A stretch of 64,000 nucleotides of DNA from Zerene cesonia (taxonomy: Eukaryota > Arthropoda > Insecta > Lepidoptera > Pieridae): the NCBI RefSeq assembly GCF_012273895.1, contig NC_052119.1:9090705-9154704 (forward strand). The letters are read 5' to 3'. The notes beneath the pieces are model-generated. The model did no database searches, was not told where the DNA came from, and saw nothing but the letters and a program-made list of their open reading frames with translations. The position numbers and the translations under genes are program-made. This document shows positions 52,809 through 63,345 of the stretch, one piece after another (position 1 is the first letter of the stretch; the number at the start of each line of letters is the position of its first letter).

Positions 52809-53485
52809 AACCTTCATCAAGGCTTACTTGACGTTATCAAAAGATGCGAACACAAAGCTCGCCTCGCCATTACTTTCTCCCCACACTTTCTTACATTAAA
52901 ACCTCTAAAACTTTCTAAGAATATAGATTAACTATACAGATAACTACAACTCGCACCAACTTCTTATAAGTGTCGAAATGGGGTAAGCGATCGATTCTTA
53001 AAGTTCCCAAATAGTTGTGAATCGTGACCCGAGTTCGGCAAGATTCGTTGAAATGTACAAAACTTTTAATCTCGCTTCAACGTAATAATCCTAAACCTTT
53101 CCCTAACCTTGTAAGTTGGTAACTAGGAACATGGGGTAATAGGAACTTTCGCTTTAATGGATACCAAATGTCTTGCCGATTTTGACATATTCAAACTCGA
53201 GGGTGGTTTGACACGAGACGAACCGAGGTTATTATATAAATGTGTAATGATTTTGTGGGTTTCTGAGAGTAGAACTAATTGATACACGTGTGTAAATGTA
53301 TTCAAATGTACACGATTTCAGTACGACCCTGAATGTGTTTAAACAAAAATGAAAGTAACATCCATGAAGTGACTGTATTGGTGGACATATTAGCATAATT
53401 GCCAATTAATTAAAAACTGTACGTAGCTCATAATTAACAAAATGAAAAATAAAATAACGAAACACATAAAAACATTCCATTGGCA
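52809..53485. other. Unannotated DNA
   Basis: No recognised repeat. A 60-codon minus-strand ORF at 53123-53305 has no domain. Confidence 0.5.
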
Positions 53486-53524
53486 ACGTATGTTATGTAT
53501 GTTATGTTGTGTATGTTATGTTGA
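53486..53524. repeat. Short tandem repeat, GTATGTTAT unit
   Basis: GTATGTTAT occurs three times with small variations (ACGTATGTTATGTATGTTAT, GTTGTGTATGTTATGTTG). Confidence 0.8.
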
Positions 53525-53527
53525 ATT

Positions 53528-53672
53528 CTCATACAGTACGTAGCGTTCCAGCAGTTCTGCCCATAGCAGTACGTCAGAACGCAGTGGGGTTTTAGTCAGT
53601 TGGAATCCGACATAACCCACGGATCCTTGTTAGGAGCCGTGAGTATCAATATAATATATCCCCACAAAAAAT
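53528..53672 (+). mobile_element. LINE-type 3' end fragment
   Basis: TACGTAGCGTTCCAGCAGTT, GTACGTCAGAACGCAGTGGG, GTTTTAGTCAGTTGGAATCC and GACATAACCCACGGATCC resemble a lepidopteran non-LTR element 3' untranslated region ending near CCCCACAAAAAAT. The identity is from memory and only one copy is in the window. Confidence 0.45.
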
Positions 53673-54010
53673 ACGCTATTGGATTCTAAAAAATATCAGT
53701 AAGTTGTCTTAGTCCATTCAAATGCGGAAATTAGCAATTCATTAAATTTCCATTTAATATCAATAGAATTCAAATTATCCGTTAAGCAATGTTTTTAAGA
53801 GTAAATGGCATAACTTTTCAATATATAATTAATCGGATCAAGGAAGTCTCATTGACTTGTCGCGTCAATTAACATCTAGCGAATCTTATTACATAAATTA
53901 AGAACCTGGTCGTTAGACAATTTTATTTTTCTTTTGTGTTTTGGTTTCGTGTAGAGTTTATTTCAATATTTACTTTTACTAAATTATAAACAAGACATAT
54001 AATATTATCT
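53673..54010. other. Unannotated DNA
   Basis: AT-rich; nothing recognised. Confidence 0.5.
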
Positions 54011-54169
54011 TCACTAATATTATATAGAGGAAACTTTCGTATGTATGTAAGGTTTACACGCAAAAACCACTGTACCGATTTCAAAAATTCTTTCAACGGT
54101 AGAAAGCTGCATCTTCACTGAGTTATATAGACTTTATGTACTACGGACGAAGCCGTAGCGAATAGCTAG
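54011..54169 (+). mobile_element. Helitron-like element, family C, complete
   Basis: This plus-strand copy runs from TCACTAATATTATATAGAGG to CGGACGAAGCCGTAGCGAATAGCTAG followed by T. Interior: ACACGCAAAAACCACTGTAC, CGATTTCAAAAATTCTTTCA and GTAGAAAGCTGCATCTTCAC. It gives the best view of the family's 5' end and, with 30602, lets the family length be set at about 155-160 bp. Confidence 0.78.
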
Positions 54170-54234
54170 TTTTAATAATATAATTCTGAAGACTTTGCTC
54201 AGACGCGGTAACTTCAGTTAATACTAAACCTTTT

Positions 54235-54320
54235 TCATAAATTCCTTCATCGCATATACCAGATCTCTGAGTGCTGTAGTCTATACATGTATCAAAGGCG
54301 AAACCGGGGCAAACCGCTAG
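54235..54320 (+). mobile_element. Helitron-like element, AGTGCTGTA family, 3' part
   Basis: GAGTGCTGTAGTCTATACAT, then AAAGGCGAAACCGGGGCAAACCGCTAG followed by T. The relative at 48397 is inverted. It lies 150 bp downstream of a family C copy in the same orientation. Confidence 0.6.
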
Positions 54321-54777
54321 TTTATATTAAAAGGCGACATTCGGATTACTTGACAGAGTTATTAATATCTTAATTAATTTGAAAAGAAAAACGTTTAAAA
54401 TTTGATCTTGTATTCATATTTAGATACAACATAACCCAATGTATTATAATTTTACACGAGAATTTGATCTTTGGCTAAAATTGGGTATCAGCCTCGGTGG
54501 GATTTTCGATCTCATATTCCCATATTCCTATAGATTTACGGCTTTTTTAAAGAAAACCGTTACGTTTTCGGGGACCTTGTGACAAAAAATCATTTCCCTC
54601 TTCTAAGTGAAGCCGGTATTCATATGATATGGCGTAAAGCAATTCTTAAATATATACCTTGATGAATTTAAATGATTGAATTTGAAATTATCCTGCGAAA
54701 ACATTAAATGTCTATCTCTAAGTCTCTTAAAAATAGCAAGCAATCGAAAAATGCAACTTTTTCTGTTTTATTTTAAG
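54321..54777. other. Unannotated DNA
   Basis: AT-rich; nothing recognised. Confidence 0.5.
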
Positions 54778-54953
54778 CTAGCGGTCCACCTCGGCTTTGC
54801 CTGTAGTAAATGTTTTTTACCTCTATATTTTTCTCTCTATAAGAACCTTCCAAGTGCCATAACAAAACTTTAAAATAATTAGCCGGATTTGTTGAACCGT
54901 TCTCGAGTTTTACGTTTGGCAATAAATTTGGCGAATCATTTTATTTATATAGA
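54778..54953 (-). mobile_element. Helitron-like element, longest copy of the GAGTTTTACGTTTGGC family
   Basis: CTAGCGGTCCACCTCGGCTTTGCC, GTAGTAAATGTTTTTTACC, GAACCTTCCAAGTGCC, TTGAACCGTTCTCGAGTTTT and GGCGAATCATTTTATTTATATAGAT. Related copies are at 42285 and 1806. The base before CTAG is G rather than A. Confidence 0.65.
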
Positions 54954-55437
54954 TAAAGATAACAAATATATCACTTTTGTATCTTCTTGAACAAATTGTC
55001 ATCGCATCACAAAACAGAGATACTAATATTTCACTACATTGATCGCGTAACGAACCTGGCGGCCATTTTCTTTGGAGCACTTTTGTTGTTACAAGATACA
55101 GGAAAATAGCTTTATAACTCTTCATAAAACGAACGAAGGATTTATGGTTCTATTTTTATATGTGATATTTGGTGTGATTTTTACGGATTCCATAAGGTTA
55201 TGTTTCTAGTTAAATCTATATACCTACGATACGAGCGCGGGAAAAACACCTACGTTAAAAAACATTAATATTTATGCCTATTTCTCACTACATACACGTT
55301 GATTTATAATTAATCTTGTACTACCTCTTTCAATTTGTTCTACAGTTTTGTAATTCCAGCTCTTTCTATACAGTAGAAAAAACTATTCACATTCTTATGC
55401 CATTCATGGAATTATTTTTACTTACTATTACAATTTG
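54954..55437. other. Unannotated DNA
   Basis: No repeat family or gene is recognised. A 71-codon minus-strand ORF here is not supported. Confidence 0.5.
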
Positions 55438-55610
55438 GAAATTAAAAACTTTTTAACGGATTTTAAACGCGATTCATTCATTATATTTTTAACCCGACGT
55501 TTCGAACACCTTACAGGGAGACAGTCTCCCCGTGACCACGCTCGCTGTTCGCGTATAAAATCCGTTATAAAGTTTTAAATTTCTAAATGTATGATACTCG
55601 CGTAAAATCC
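55438..55610. mobile_element. Fold-back DNA element with both arms
   Basis: GAAATTAAAAACTTTTTAAC at 55438 and the continuing CGGATTTTAAACGCG form the left arm. CGCGTATAAAATCCGTTATA with AAGTTTTAAATTTC (55550-55583) is its imperfect inverse. Between them are AACCCGACGTTTCGAACACC and a small hairpin GGGAGACAGTCTCCC (55516-55530). The right side extends through ATACTCGCGTAAAATC, as in the other two copies. No coding capacity. Confidence 0.75.
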
Positions 55611-55984
55611 AACACAAGACAATACTATTTCAATTTGTTTAAATTCGACTGTTACGCAACACTTTGTTTTCTATTTCATGCATAATATGTTCCTATAAAT
55701 ACCCATACTTCGTTCAAAATAAACCGACTGAACGTTTTCACAGCGGAACGAAGTTTCTAAATGATTGCACGGACAAACAGATCGGTGTCAGGTAAGCGTC
55801 GTCGCGAGCCCAGCAACTATCGAGCGAATTATTGTTATGTAACGCTTGTTTTTCTATTTTTAATCGTTGACGTAGATCGTAGCTTCATGTCTTTAATGCA
55901 TTTTGTTAAAGCGCTTGCTGCGCTTTAAAGGTTACGCGTTGATGGTATAATTAGGGAGTTCTGCGGGACGTTAATTACGTCACC
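55611..55984. other. Unannotated DNA
   Basis: Locally less AT-rich (AGGTAAGCGTCGTCGCGAGCC at 55790). GTTAAAGCGCTTGCTGCGCTTTAAAGG at 55906-55932 contains an inverted repeat (TTAAAGCGC against GCGCTTTAA). Confidence 0.5.
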
Positions 55985-56342
55985 TATTTTGACGTGACAA
56001 CGTCTTAAATTAGGTTGCGGCTCGGAGGCACTCATGAAAAAGTGTAACGCCCGGTAACGTTACGACGAGTCACCGAACTATGATCGGTCCGCCGCGCGCG
56101 CAGCACTAGAGAATTAGGCGCATTGAATCGGCGCGTGCTTGTGTCTCTGTCTCTGTCTTTTTAGTAAACAAATAATATTTTCTATAGTTAAAATTTGTGC
56201 AATTCTTATTTTCATTCAATTCCTTGTTCCTATTGTGCAATTTAATAATATTCATATCAATAAATATTCCACCGAGAAAAAGACGTTGTCACGTAAAATC
56301 TTCGCCCGTAAAACCGACTTTACAGGCAACCATTTTTTAGGT
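55985..56342. mobile_element. MITE-like DNA element with ACGTGACAACGTCTT inverted repeat, copy 2
   Basis: ACGTGACAACGTCTT (55992-56006) is exactly inverted at 56280-56294, and the right end continues GTAAAACCGACTTTACAGGCAACC. The interior has a GC-rich core (GTAACGCCCGGTAACGTTACG, GGTCCGCCGCGCGCGCAGC). The outer right-hand sequence is shared with 44985-45232. It is non-coding; the transposon superfamily cannot be told from the ends. Confidence 0.65.
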
Positions 56343-56489
56343 TTCTTCTAATACCGATCTCCTTGTCACAAGTTGTCACATTCTAAATTTGGATCAAGTA
56401 CGTAAATTATTTTAAATTTCGTAACTTAGTTCATATTCCAAACCTTAAAATGTCACATGTTTAATTACAGACAATGAGACAGACAATGG

Positions 56490-56642
56490 ACAGTAACTCA
56501 TTTCGTTTCCCTCTCCTTTTCCCAGTCCTTTCCCCATTCGCAGAAGCATTACCTATGCGTATGTTCATGGGCGGTGGTAATCGCTTACCATCTGGCAAAC
56601 TGCCAGCTGAGTTGCCCACTATGACCTACAAAGAACTTTATA
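56490..56642 (+). mobile_element. 330-bp poly-A retroelement, 5'-truncated
   Basis: Begins near CGTTTCCCTCTCCTTTTCCC, then ATTCGCAGAAGCATTACC, GGGCGGTGGTAATCGCTTAC and GCCAGCTGAGTTGCCCACTA, ending TGACCTACAAAG where the tail has decayed. The region upstream of the CTTAAAAGCGG block is partly deleted. Confidence 0.7.
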
Positions 56643-58207
56643 AAAATATCAAAAAACTAAAACATAAAATATAATGTAATGAAAATAATAAACCAAATCC
56701 AATAAAACGTTTAAATCAAATTAAAACGAGAACAACGTGTTCTTAAAGATTAAATTTTGCCGCCATCAATTTGAGCAATATTAAAACCGTCGTTTGAAAG
56801 CTGTAAGCGTGAATTAGAACAGATGTCTGAAACAATACATCAAATGTAATTCTATCCGCAAAATGTTTCAATGTCTAAATAAAATGTTCTCTTTAGAAAT
56901 TTGATAGTAGTTGATGAATTCACATCAGCCAATGTAGAAATATTAAAATTCCAAGTGATATACCAGATTTTGCGCTTAAGGTTTCTAGACAGGCTGTCCC
57001 AGTTCGTTTCTCTCCTTGATTTAAGAGCTAAGATAAAATTAGATCCCGGGCGTTTTTCTGTTTTTTACTGTGACATTGTTAAGTGAAAACGGTCGCCTGA
57101 ACAAATGTCTGGACTGAATATTGGCGTTATTAATGCCTTGCAAAGGCTATTATGTATTTACTTTAGAAGCCGAAAAAAAGAAATATACTTTTATATTACT
57201 GTGGCAGAGCTAAGCTTTTAAAACTTTCTTTTTAGTAATTACCTCTTTTTCGTTTCGTATACACTAGGCTAAAATATAAACGCTAAATGCTACTTGCCTT
57301 GCTCCTTGGTGTAGGGGCTAACAAGTGATAAGGGTCCTGGGTACGATAACCGGTGAGGACTCATATAAAAATGAGTCGGTTTGGCATGAAGTAAGACACT
57401 GATCATATTCTTGTCCACAAAAAAATCGATTATTGAAAGCCACGTGGCCGTTAATAATAAAAACATTTTTATTCGGATAAAGGGAATGAACAAACCACTA
57501 GGTTGTGTTAAATATCTCCGAATTTATTTTTCTTAGTATCCCATATAATACAACACATACTTTCCCCTACATCCTGTATAACCTAATATATATGCTGGTA
57601 TATACTGGAATATTTCCCTAACCACATCCTCTAAAAACAGAGCAAAAGTTCAAAATTATAAAGCAATTCCGCAACGGAATTTCCTTCAACACGGGAAATA
57701 AAGCGTTTGAATCAATAGCGAGCAAGTTCAATGTTACCTTGAATATTTTATCAAAAGAGAACGTATGGAGGTTTTACGGATCACACTTATATATACTGTA
57801 ATTAAGGAAAAGTACCTATTAAACTGCTCCAATTGACATTAATCTTCTTATATTGCTTTATGTATTTATATTGAGTTAAAGAATCAGTATGTAAAACTTC
57901 TTAATACTAAGAATTTTAGTTAACATTAACTTTTTCACTTCTACGGCTTAAATCGATTTTTGTATAATCGGTCAAAGAGATATGTATATGAAAATCGAAG
58001 CCGTTATAAGAAGGATATTCATATAAATGTGTCCCTTGTTTGGAATTGTGAAAGTAAATATTAATTATAACTGTGTGATTCGCGGGCTAAGGTCAGTTTT
58101 CTTTTGCAATATTTCTGCGTTATAGAAGCCATAATCAAATTCGTTTGAATCATTCTAATTTTTCCCATTACTAATTTAGAGGACAAGCAATCTTTCTGTA
58201 TTTAATA
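56643..58207. other. Unannotated DNA
   Basis: About 1.5 kb with no recognised element. ORFs of 61 and 67 codons have no domain. Confidence 0.5.
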
Positions 58208-58380
58208 TTAGCTTTTCGCGCACGTAGGAATAAGATGTTTCACTGCGGTAAAAAGTCGTCTATGTCACTTTCTATACTCCTTGCTATCTCCGGACACAAA
58301 ATTTAAATCATAATACCGCTCGATATCGACGAAAAACAAGGTCAAACAAACACACTTTCACGTTTTTAATATTAGTAAGA
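58208..58380 (-). mobile_element. Helitron-like relic
   Basis: TTAGCTTTTCGCGCACGTAGGA is a decayed 3' end on the minus strand. The 5' end TCTTACTAATATTAAAAACG, followed by TGAAAGTGTGTTTG, is well kept. The interior is diverged. Confidence 0.55.
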
Positions 58381-59489
58381 ATTACAGTATATTACGTGTA
58401 AGTTTAATACAACCGCTTCAGTTCGTAACAAAGCCAACACAATATTATTATAGGCTAATAAATAAAACATAGAAATGCAGGCACGCCACGTCTCGCATCA
58501 AGGTATTGTTCGAGAAATATCCACAGCTTTATCTTATTCTTTTCAACAACTAACTAGCAAGTTTTCAGACCAGCGCATTCTGATAAAGTTGATAAAGTTG
58601 CACTGCTATTCCGATAGTTTACAATTCTATTATAATAAGTGGGAAACTTTTCAAATTTAGCGAAACTTGGAATGTTTCTATCCAAGAGGTGGTACTGAGT
58701 CCATGTGCTTTAGTATCATTAGATATATCAACGAAACGGACTATGCAGTTTGAACCCCAAGGTACTGAAGAACGCATTTTACGCAGTACAGTTTTTGATT
58801 GTGACACTATTAGTTTATAATACGTTAATGTTAAAAATCAAGTAAGATACATACACAAAAATCTATTGCTGTTCGTTAATCTCGCTGAAACTCGAGAATA
58901 TTTGCTGGGCGGATTTTTTGATAATTTTGTTTTTTTTTTGGGTTCATAATACAGGGAAAGTTCAAAAGGAAAGCAAGAAAAAACAGATCAGAAAATTTTA
59001 TGGCGTTGCATAGTTTGCCCAACAAATCAAACAGATCTTACTATAACTTTGTATTTCATTCATAATTTGATTTCAATTGAACCCAGCAAATCAACTAGGC
59101 GAACAAAACACAATAATTTCAGGCATTTACCATTAACGTTATCATTCAGTTTGACATTCTTGCTTGAATAATGTTGAATCAGATTCAATTTAATCAGAAA
59201 TGAACGTCGTTTTCCTTTGTGTAAAAATACGCCGCATTATAGGCTTAAAAGGGAAAATCAAGGCTTCAAGGTCATCTATCGCAGTCCTTTATTTAATAAT
59301 TTATGAAAATTTTATGTTAATTAAAGAATGGATAATGTTCGTCCATATTACAATAACACATAAATTTAAAACCGTATTATTTCATCTTATTAACGTTTAT
59401 TCTTCATATCTAGACCACAATATTAGATTAACTTATCAAATTTATACATTTTTCACGTATGTATGCGTTTATCACTGAGCTCATTCTAA
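58381..59489. other. Unannotated DNA
   Basis: ORFs of 61, 62 and 92 codons here have no domain-like features. The last (59200-59478) is I/Y/F-rich. TGATAAAGTTGATAAAGTTG at 58579 is a two-unit direct repeat. Confidence 0.5.
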
Positions 59490-59624
59490 ATGCTGGACCG
59501 ATTTTGAATAAATTATAAATTTTTGTTTTTTAATATTTTTTGAATAATTGTGTGTCCTCTGATGGATTCGAGAATGGTTTAGTTTCAACATTTGTAAGTG
59601 AGTTAAGCCGCGGGTAAAAGCTAG
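59490..59624 (+). mobile_element. Helitron 3' region, family D
   Basis: GCTGGACCGATTTTGAATAA begins a family-like interior, and it ends GTTAAGCCGCGGGTAAAAGCTAG followed by T. The end matches 8302 almost exactly (CCGCGGGTAAAAGCTAG). The 5' part is uncertain. Confidence 0.6.
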
Positions 59625-59987
59625 TATACATAAAGGCGCAATTTATAACTTTGATATGTAAGGACGCGGAGGCGTACTCCATACAGTTGCAATGGGTTTT
59701 AATTGGATTTTCTCTGAAATTTTAAAATATAACCCTAGAACACATGTGACCTGTAATTCGGTGGCATTTTGCTGTACTCCCTCGACGTGTAGGCGAGTTA
59801 TTCGATCAAACAGAGCAATTGCAATTTCAAATTTTAACAGTTATTTTTACTTCGAGTCCTGATAAGATTCTATGATAAACTTAGGTTTTAAATAAAAGAT
59901 CGATTGTGTTAGAAATCACATTGAATAAGCTCAGACGCTCGCTCCATTTCTGATCGATTTATTCAAAAACATTTGCATTATAAATTA

Positions 59988-60175
59988 CTAGCTGCGCCCC
60001 GCGGTTTCACCCGTGTAAGTCCGTATCCCGTAGGAATATCGGGATAAAAAGTTGCGTGTATGTTATTCCAGTTGTTCAGTTGTTCAGCAGCAGTTTAGTA
60101 GTTTTTGCATGAAAGAGCAACAAACACACACACATTATTACAAACTTTCGCATTTATAATATCATATTAGTAGGA
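59988..60175 (-). mobile_element. Lep1-like Helitron, complete
   Basis: Minus-strand sense from TCCTACTAATATGATATTATAAATG to GGGGCGCAGCTAG, with A before and T after. About 12 bases are lost near GTTCAGTTGTTCAGCAGCAG, giving 188 bp. Confidence 0.9.
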
Positions 60176-60744
60176 TGTAGTGTATTATTACCATTCAAAA
60201 ATTATGTTCCCTGTTCTGTTTTGAATTGTTGTAATATTTTTTTTTTATAATTCATAATGATTTATTGCCTGGTTCCTGAGATTTGCACATTACATAGAAC
60301 AAAAATTTCAGCTCTTTTATAATAGCCTGGCTTCGGTTTATCTTGAAGTTTTACACTAAGAGCTCAGTCGCACTAAGACGCCGTGGAAACGTTGCCGGCT
60401 ACTATCCAAACAGTTCATATTATGGAAATGTCGAAATTGGCGACGTTGCCAAACCGTCATTTGACATATAGACCTGTTAGGCACGGATTTTATATCGCGT
60501 TCGTATCACAGCATACTATTATATTATCTGTGGTACCACTACTAGAATAGTAATATATAATAATAATAGCGAGTCGAGATATTTATACAAATATTCTTTA
60601 TTGAATACAATTTTTTTTATTTCGACCTTGATTATTTTTATGATTAAATGAATTACAGCACTAGTATGGATTCTTCTATTTAACTTGACTCAATGGAATA
60701 GACGTGATTAAAAGAGTTCCATAGCATCGGATAGGTACAGTTTG
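60176..60744. other. Unannotated DNA
   Basis: The segment 60361-60490 is locally less AT-rich (GACGCCGTGGAAACGTTGCC, GGCGACGTTGCCAAACCG) and has the near-repeat GTTGCC twice. No family or ORF is recognised. Confidence 0.45.
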
Positions 60745-61072
60745 CTTTTTGAGTTGGTGGGTCGACTGATGGTAAGCGCTACCACCGCCCATGAACATTT
60801 GGAGAGGCATAAGGCCAATTGCAGACCTTACGCCTCTACAAATGGATCGCCGACCTTAAATCGGGAAAGAATTAAGAAAGAATTGACGAGAGGAATAAAA
60901 GAAAGGATTGGGAACGATAAGGAAAATGATATAGGCCTACGGCCTCCCCCACTCACCGTACAAAACACAATAGCAAGCTATTATTTCACGCCGGTTTTCT
61001 GTGGGGGTGTGGTACTTCCGCAGTGCGAGCTGGCCCAATTCGTGCCGAAGCGTGCTCGGCAGCCACATGAAA
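60745..61072 (-). mobile_element. 330-bp poly-A retroelement, near full length
   Basis: Minus-strand sense from ATGTGGCTGCCGAGCACGC to GGTGGTAGCGCTTACCATCAG. The first-subfamily inverted repeat AGGCATAAGGCC / GACCTTACGCCT is present. The poly-A tail is lost or reduced to CAAAAAGC. The 142-codon plus-strand ORF at 60742-61170, the longest in the window without Ns, is only a reading of this repeat. Confidence 0.85.
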
Positions 61073-62479
61073 TTGTGCAAGCTAAGCCAATTGTAGAAAA
61101 ATATATTATATCATTTTATCATAAAGTAAGTTTGAGACGAAGTTTTCGGGATGCTATGAAAAACTGTTGAGTATATGACTTTACTTATTTAATATTTTAT
61201 TAATTTTCACATTAGCACGTAATAAAATTACATACGTACGTTCATGTGAGCGTACTTAAATAAAATATTTATAGGATTTCAGTGAATTAATTACATATCT
61301 TTTGGAAATTTAATTATCAATAATATCAGATTGGCGTTATTATTTCTGATATACTGAAACACCCAATCCGTAAAATTACTCCTCGACAAGTAAAGTGACG
61401 TGCAATAAACGTTGGAATGAACTGAAATTCGGGGCAGAATAATTTTTCAATTTGATTTCTGATCGGTTTTCTTTATGGGCAATCAACCCTCTGCGCATAT
61501 ACTTTTTTAGTTTCTATCAAGAACAGTTTGAGTCTGTTAATTATAATTAATAACTGTTAAAATAATTATTTATTTACAGTCAGATGTCTGTTTCTCTCTA
61601 TACATTCATAATTAGTTATTGGTTAGTAAATTTGTCCGTTGGTCATTTCCAAACGAAACTTATAATAAATTCTTTATTTCAATTGCAATAAAATGCCTGA
61701 CTCATATTTTACTACCTAAATTTTTCTTGTGTAAGTTATAAATATCTCGATAGTAAAAACGGACAATAATTAAAGAATGAATGTGTTTAAAAATACATAT
61801 GATTATATAATCTATACATAATGTATGAAGATTACTATTTCACAATAATTATAGATAAACTAATGTGAGACAACTTGATATAGCTTGACCGACTGAGATT
61901 AAGTCGTGAACTATTCTATACTCCCAAGTGATAAGGATGTTTTGCCAGAGAAAATTTTCCCGGGCCTACTGGTTATTAATATGGAAATTAGTATCAGCTA
62001 TCACACCAAAAAGGTTAATTGTTAATTAATATTAGATATTCAATTACATCATCTAATTACAGTTTAATTAAGAGAATCGTGTTTGTGTTACGCTCAAATT
62101 GTTTATACCAATATTTGTGTGAAATTTCGTAGTTGTTAAGTACTTTACAAGTTAACGGATTGTGTACATAAGTTCTTAGCCGTAGTTTAAGTTCATTTGA
62201 TTCAGACTACTGTGTGAAGTGTGGATAGAAAATTCGTAAAATATTGGATTATAAAAAAACTTGTTTTTTTTATGAATTCCCGTATTCTAATTCTAAAATG
62301 TTAAAGGACTTTTTTAAATATTCAGATTTGAGATTTAATAAACAGTACCGGAATTAATTTATTTTGTAATTTTGCCGCTTGCTCAGCTGAGCTTCCTTTG
62401 GATTGAACCAGGATACAAAATAGTCTGTCACTTTCATATATATATCTATTTAACAATAACGTTATTGGCTACTATTATT
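61073..62479. other. Unannotated DNA
   Basis: About 1.4 kb of AT-rich DNA with no recognised repeat or gene. CTTGCTCAGCTGAGCTTCC at 62377 is a small palindrome (GCTCAGCTGAGC). Confidence 0.5.
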
Positions 62480-62696
62480 GTAAATTCTAAAGTAACTCTG
62501 TCCATTTATCTGTCACTTTTCTTGTCTAAACCACTGAACTTATTTGGATGAAATTTGATACGGAGTTAGTATAAGACAAATGATAAAATGTAGTTTTTGT
62601 CTTATAATCTCCAACGAGAACGGGAACTATGCAGGAAAACCCCCGGGACAATCTTTACTTTCATTTGACTACGCGGGCAAAAAGAGTAGAAAGCTA
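62480..62696 (+). mobile_element. Helitron-like relic
   Basis: CTGTCCATTTATCTGTCACT, CTAAACCACTGAACTTATTT, GGATGAAATTTGATACGGAG, TCCAACGAGAACGGGAACTATG and the end ACTACGCGGGCAAAAAGAG...AAAGCTA. The CTAG is CTAA. It is a lineage distinct from the Lep1-like copies. Confidence 0.55.
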
Positions 62697-62744
62697 ATGA
62701 TTATAAATTAGAACATCTTTCTGATAGTGAAATAATTATTATTA

Positions 62745-62826
62745 TCACAATAAACAATTTTGAATTTCAAATCAAATCAACTCATTTCAGATCTTTGGCA
62801 GAATTTGAATTTGAATTTGAATTTTA
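62745..62826. repeat. AATAAA tail followed by (GAATTT)n
   Basis: CACAATAAACAATTTTGAAT is followed by about four GAATTT units (62802-62824). This is the usual tail of the LINE family whose body is at 13096 and 63190, but no body is attached here. Confidence 0.6.
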
Positions 62827-63189
62827 ACCGATCACTACTTCCTACAATCCCTGCCAATACACAAAGTTAGAAACTTCACGTCATAAAAACAGTACCTATA
62901 GATTTCATTATAATTGGCGCGAATCTAAAAATGCACTCTCCCGCCAAAAAGGAAGGCGTTGCAGTCTGCGCCATATAGATAATGCACGTTGAGTGCTTTT
63001 ATTCAATTTACTTTCGAATACTTCGTTTCGATTCTGTCGGCTTTTATTCAATATGTTTTCGGCCTATTTTCAATTTAGATACACTATTGCCACAGTATAA
63101 ATAAAAGTACACAGCAGTACAATGTCTTCCGCGACATAAAATCCAAAGACGTCTTGACAAAGTTTCGCTTGTTACAAGACAATTAAAAT
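62827..63189. other. Unannotated DNA
   Basis: GGCGCGAATCTAAAAATGC and CTGCGCCATATAG are single-copy here. No gene or element is recognised. Confidence 0.45.
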
Positions 63190-63345
63190 TCAAACTCAAA
63201 CTTAAACATTTATTCCTTTAACTAAACTTCTTATAGAAGCACTTTTGAATCGTCAAATTACACAGTTATAACATTTACCACCGGTTCGGAAGGCAGTTTC
63301 TACAGAGAAGAGCCGGAAAGAATTAGTAGTTGCTCTTTTAAAATG
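63190..63345 (-). mobile_element. LINE-type 3' end, family shared with 13096-13243
   Basis: Minus-strand sense: AAAAGAGCAACTACTAATTC, CCGGCTCTTCTCTGTAGAAA, CTGCCTTCCGAACCGGTGGT, GATTCAAAAGTGCTTCTATA, AATAAATG and a TTTGAGTTTGAATT tail. It is better preserved than the plus-strand copy and is again 5'-truncated with no coding part. Confidence 0.7.

Noticed and set aside
1151..60175. Direct repeats read as a CRISPR array
   Set aside because: The repeats are dispersed, on both strands, 150-200 bp long and have Helitron ends. Spacing is irregular and the genome is eukaryotic.
60742..61170. A 142-codon ORF
   Set aside because: It reads the antisense of the 330-bp retroelement. The same peptide segments appear wherever the repeat is intact, so similarity between ORFs reflects repeat copies and not protein conservation.
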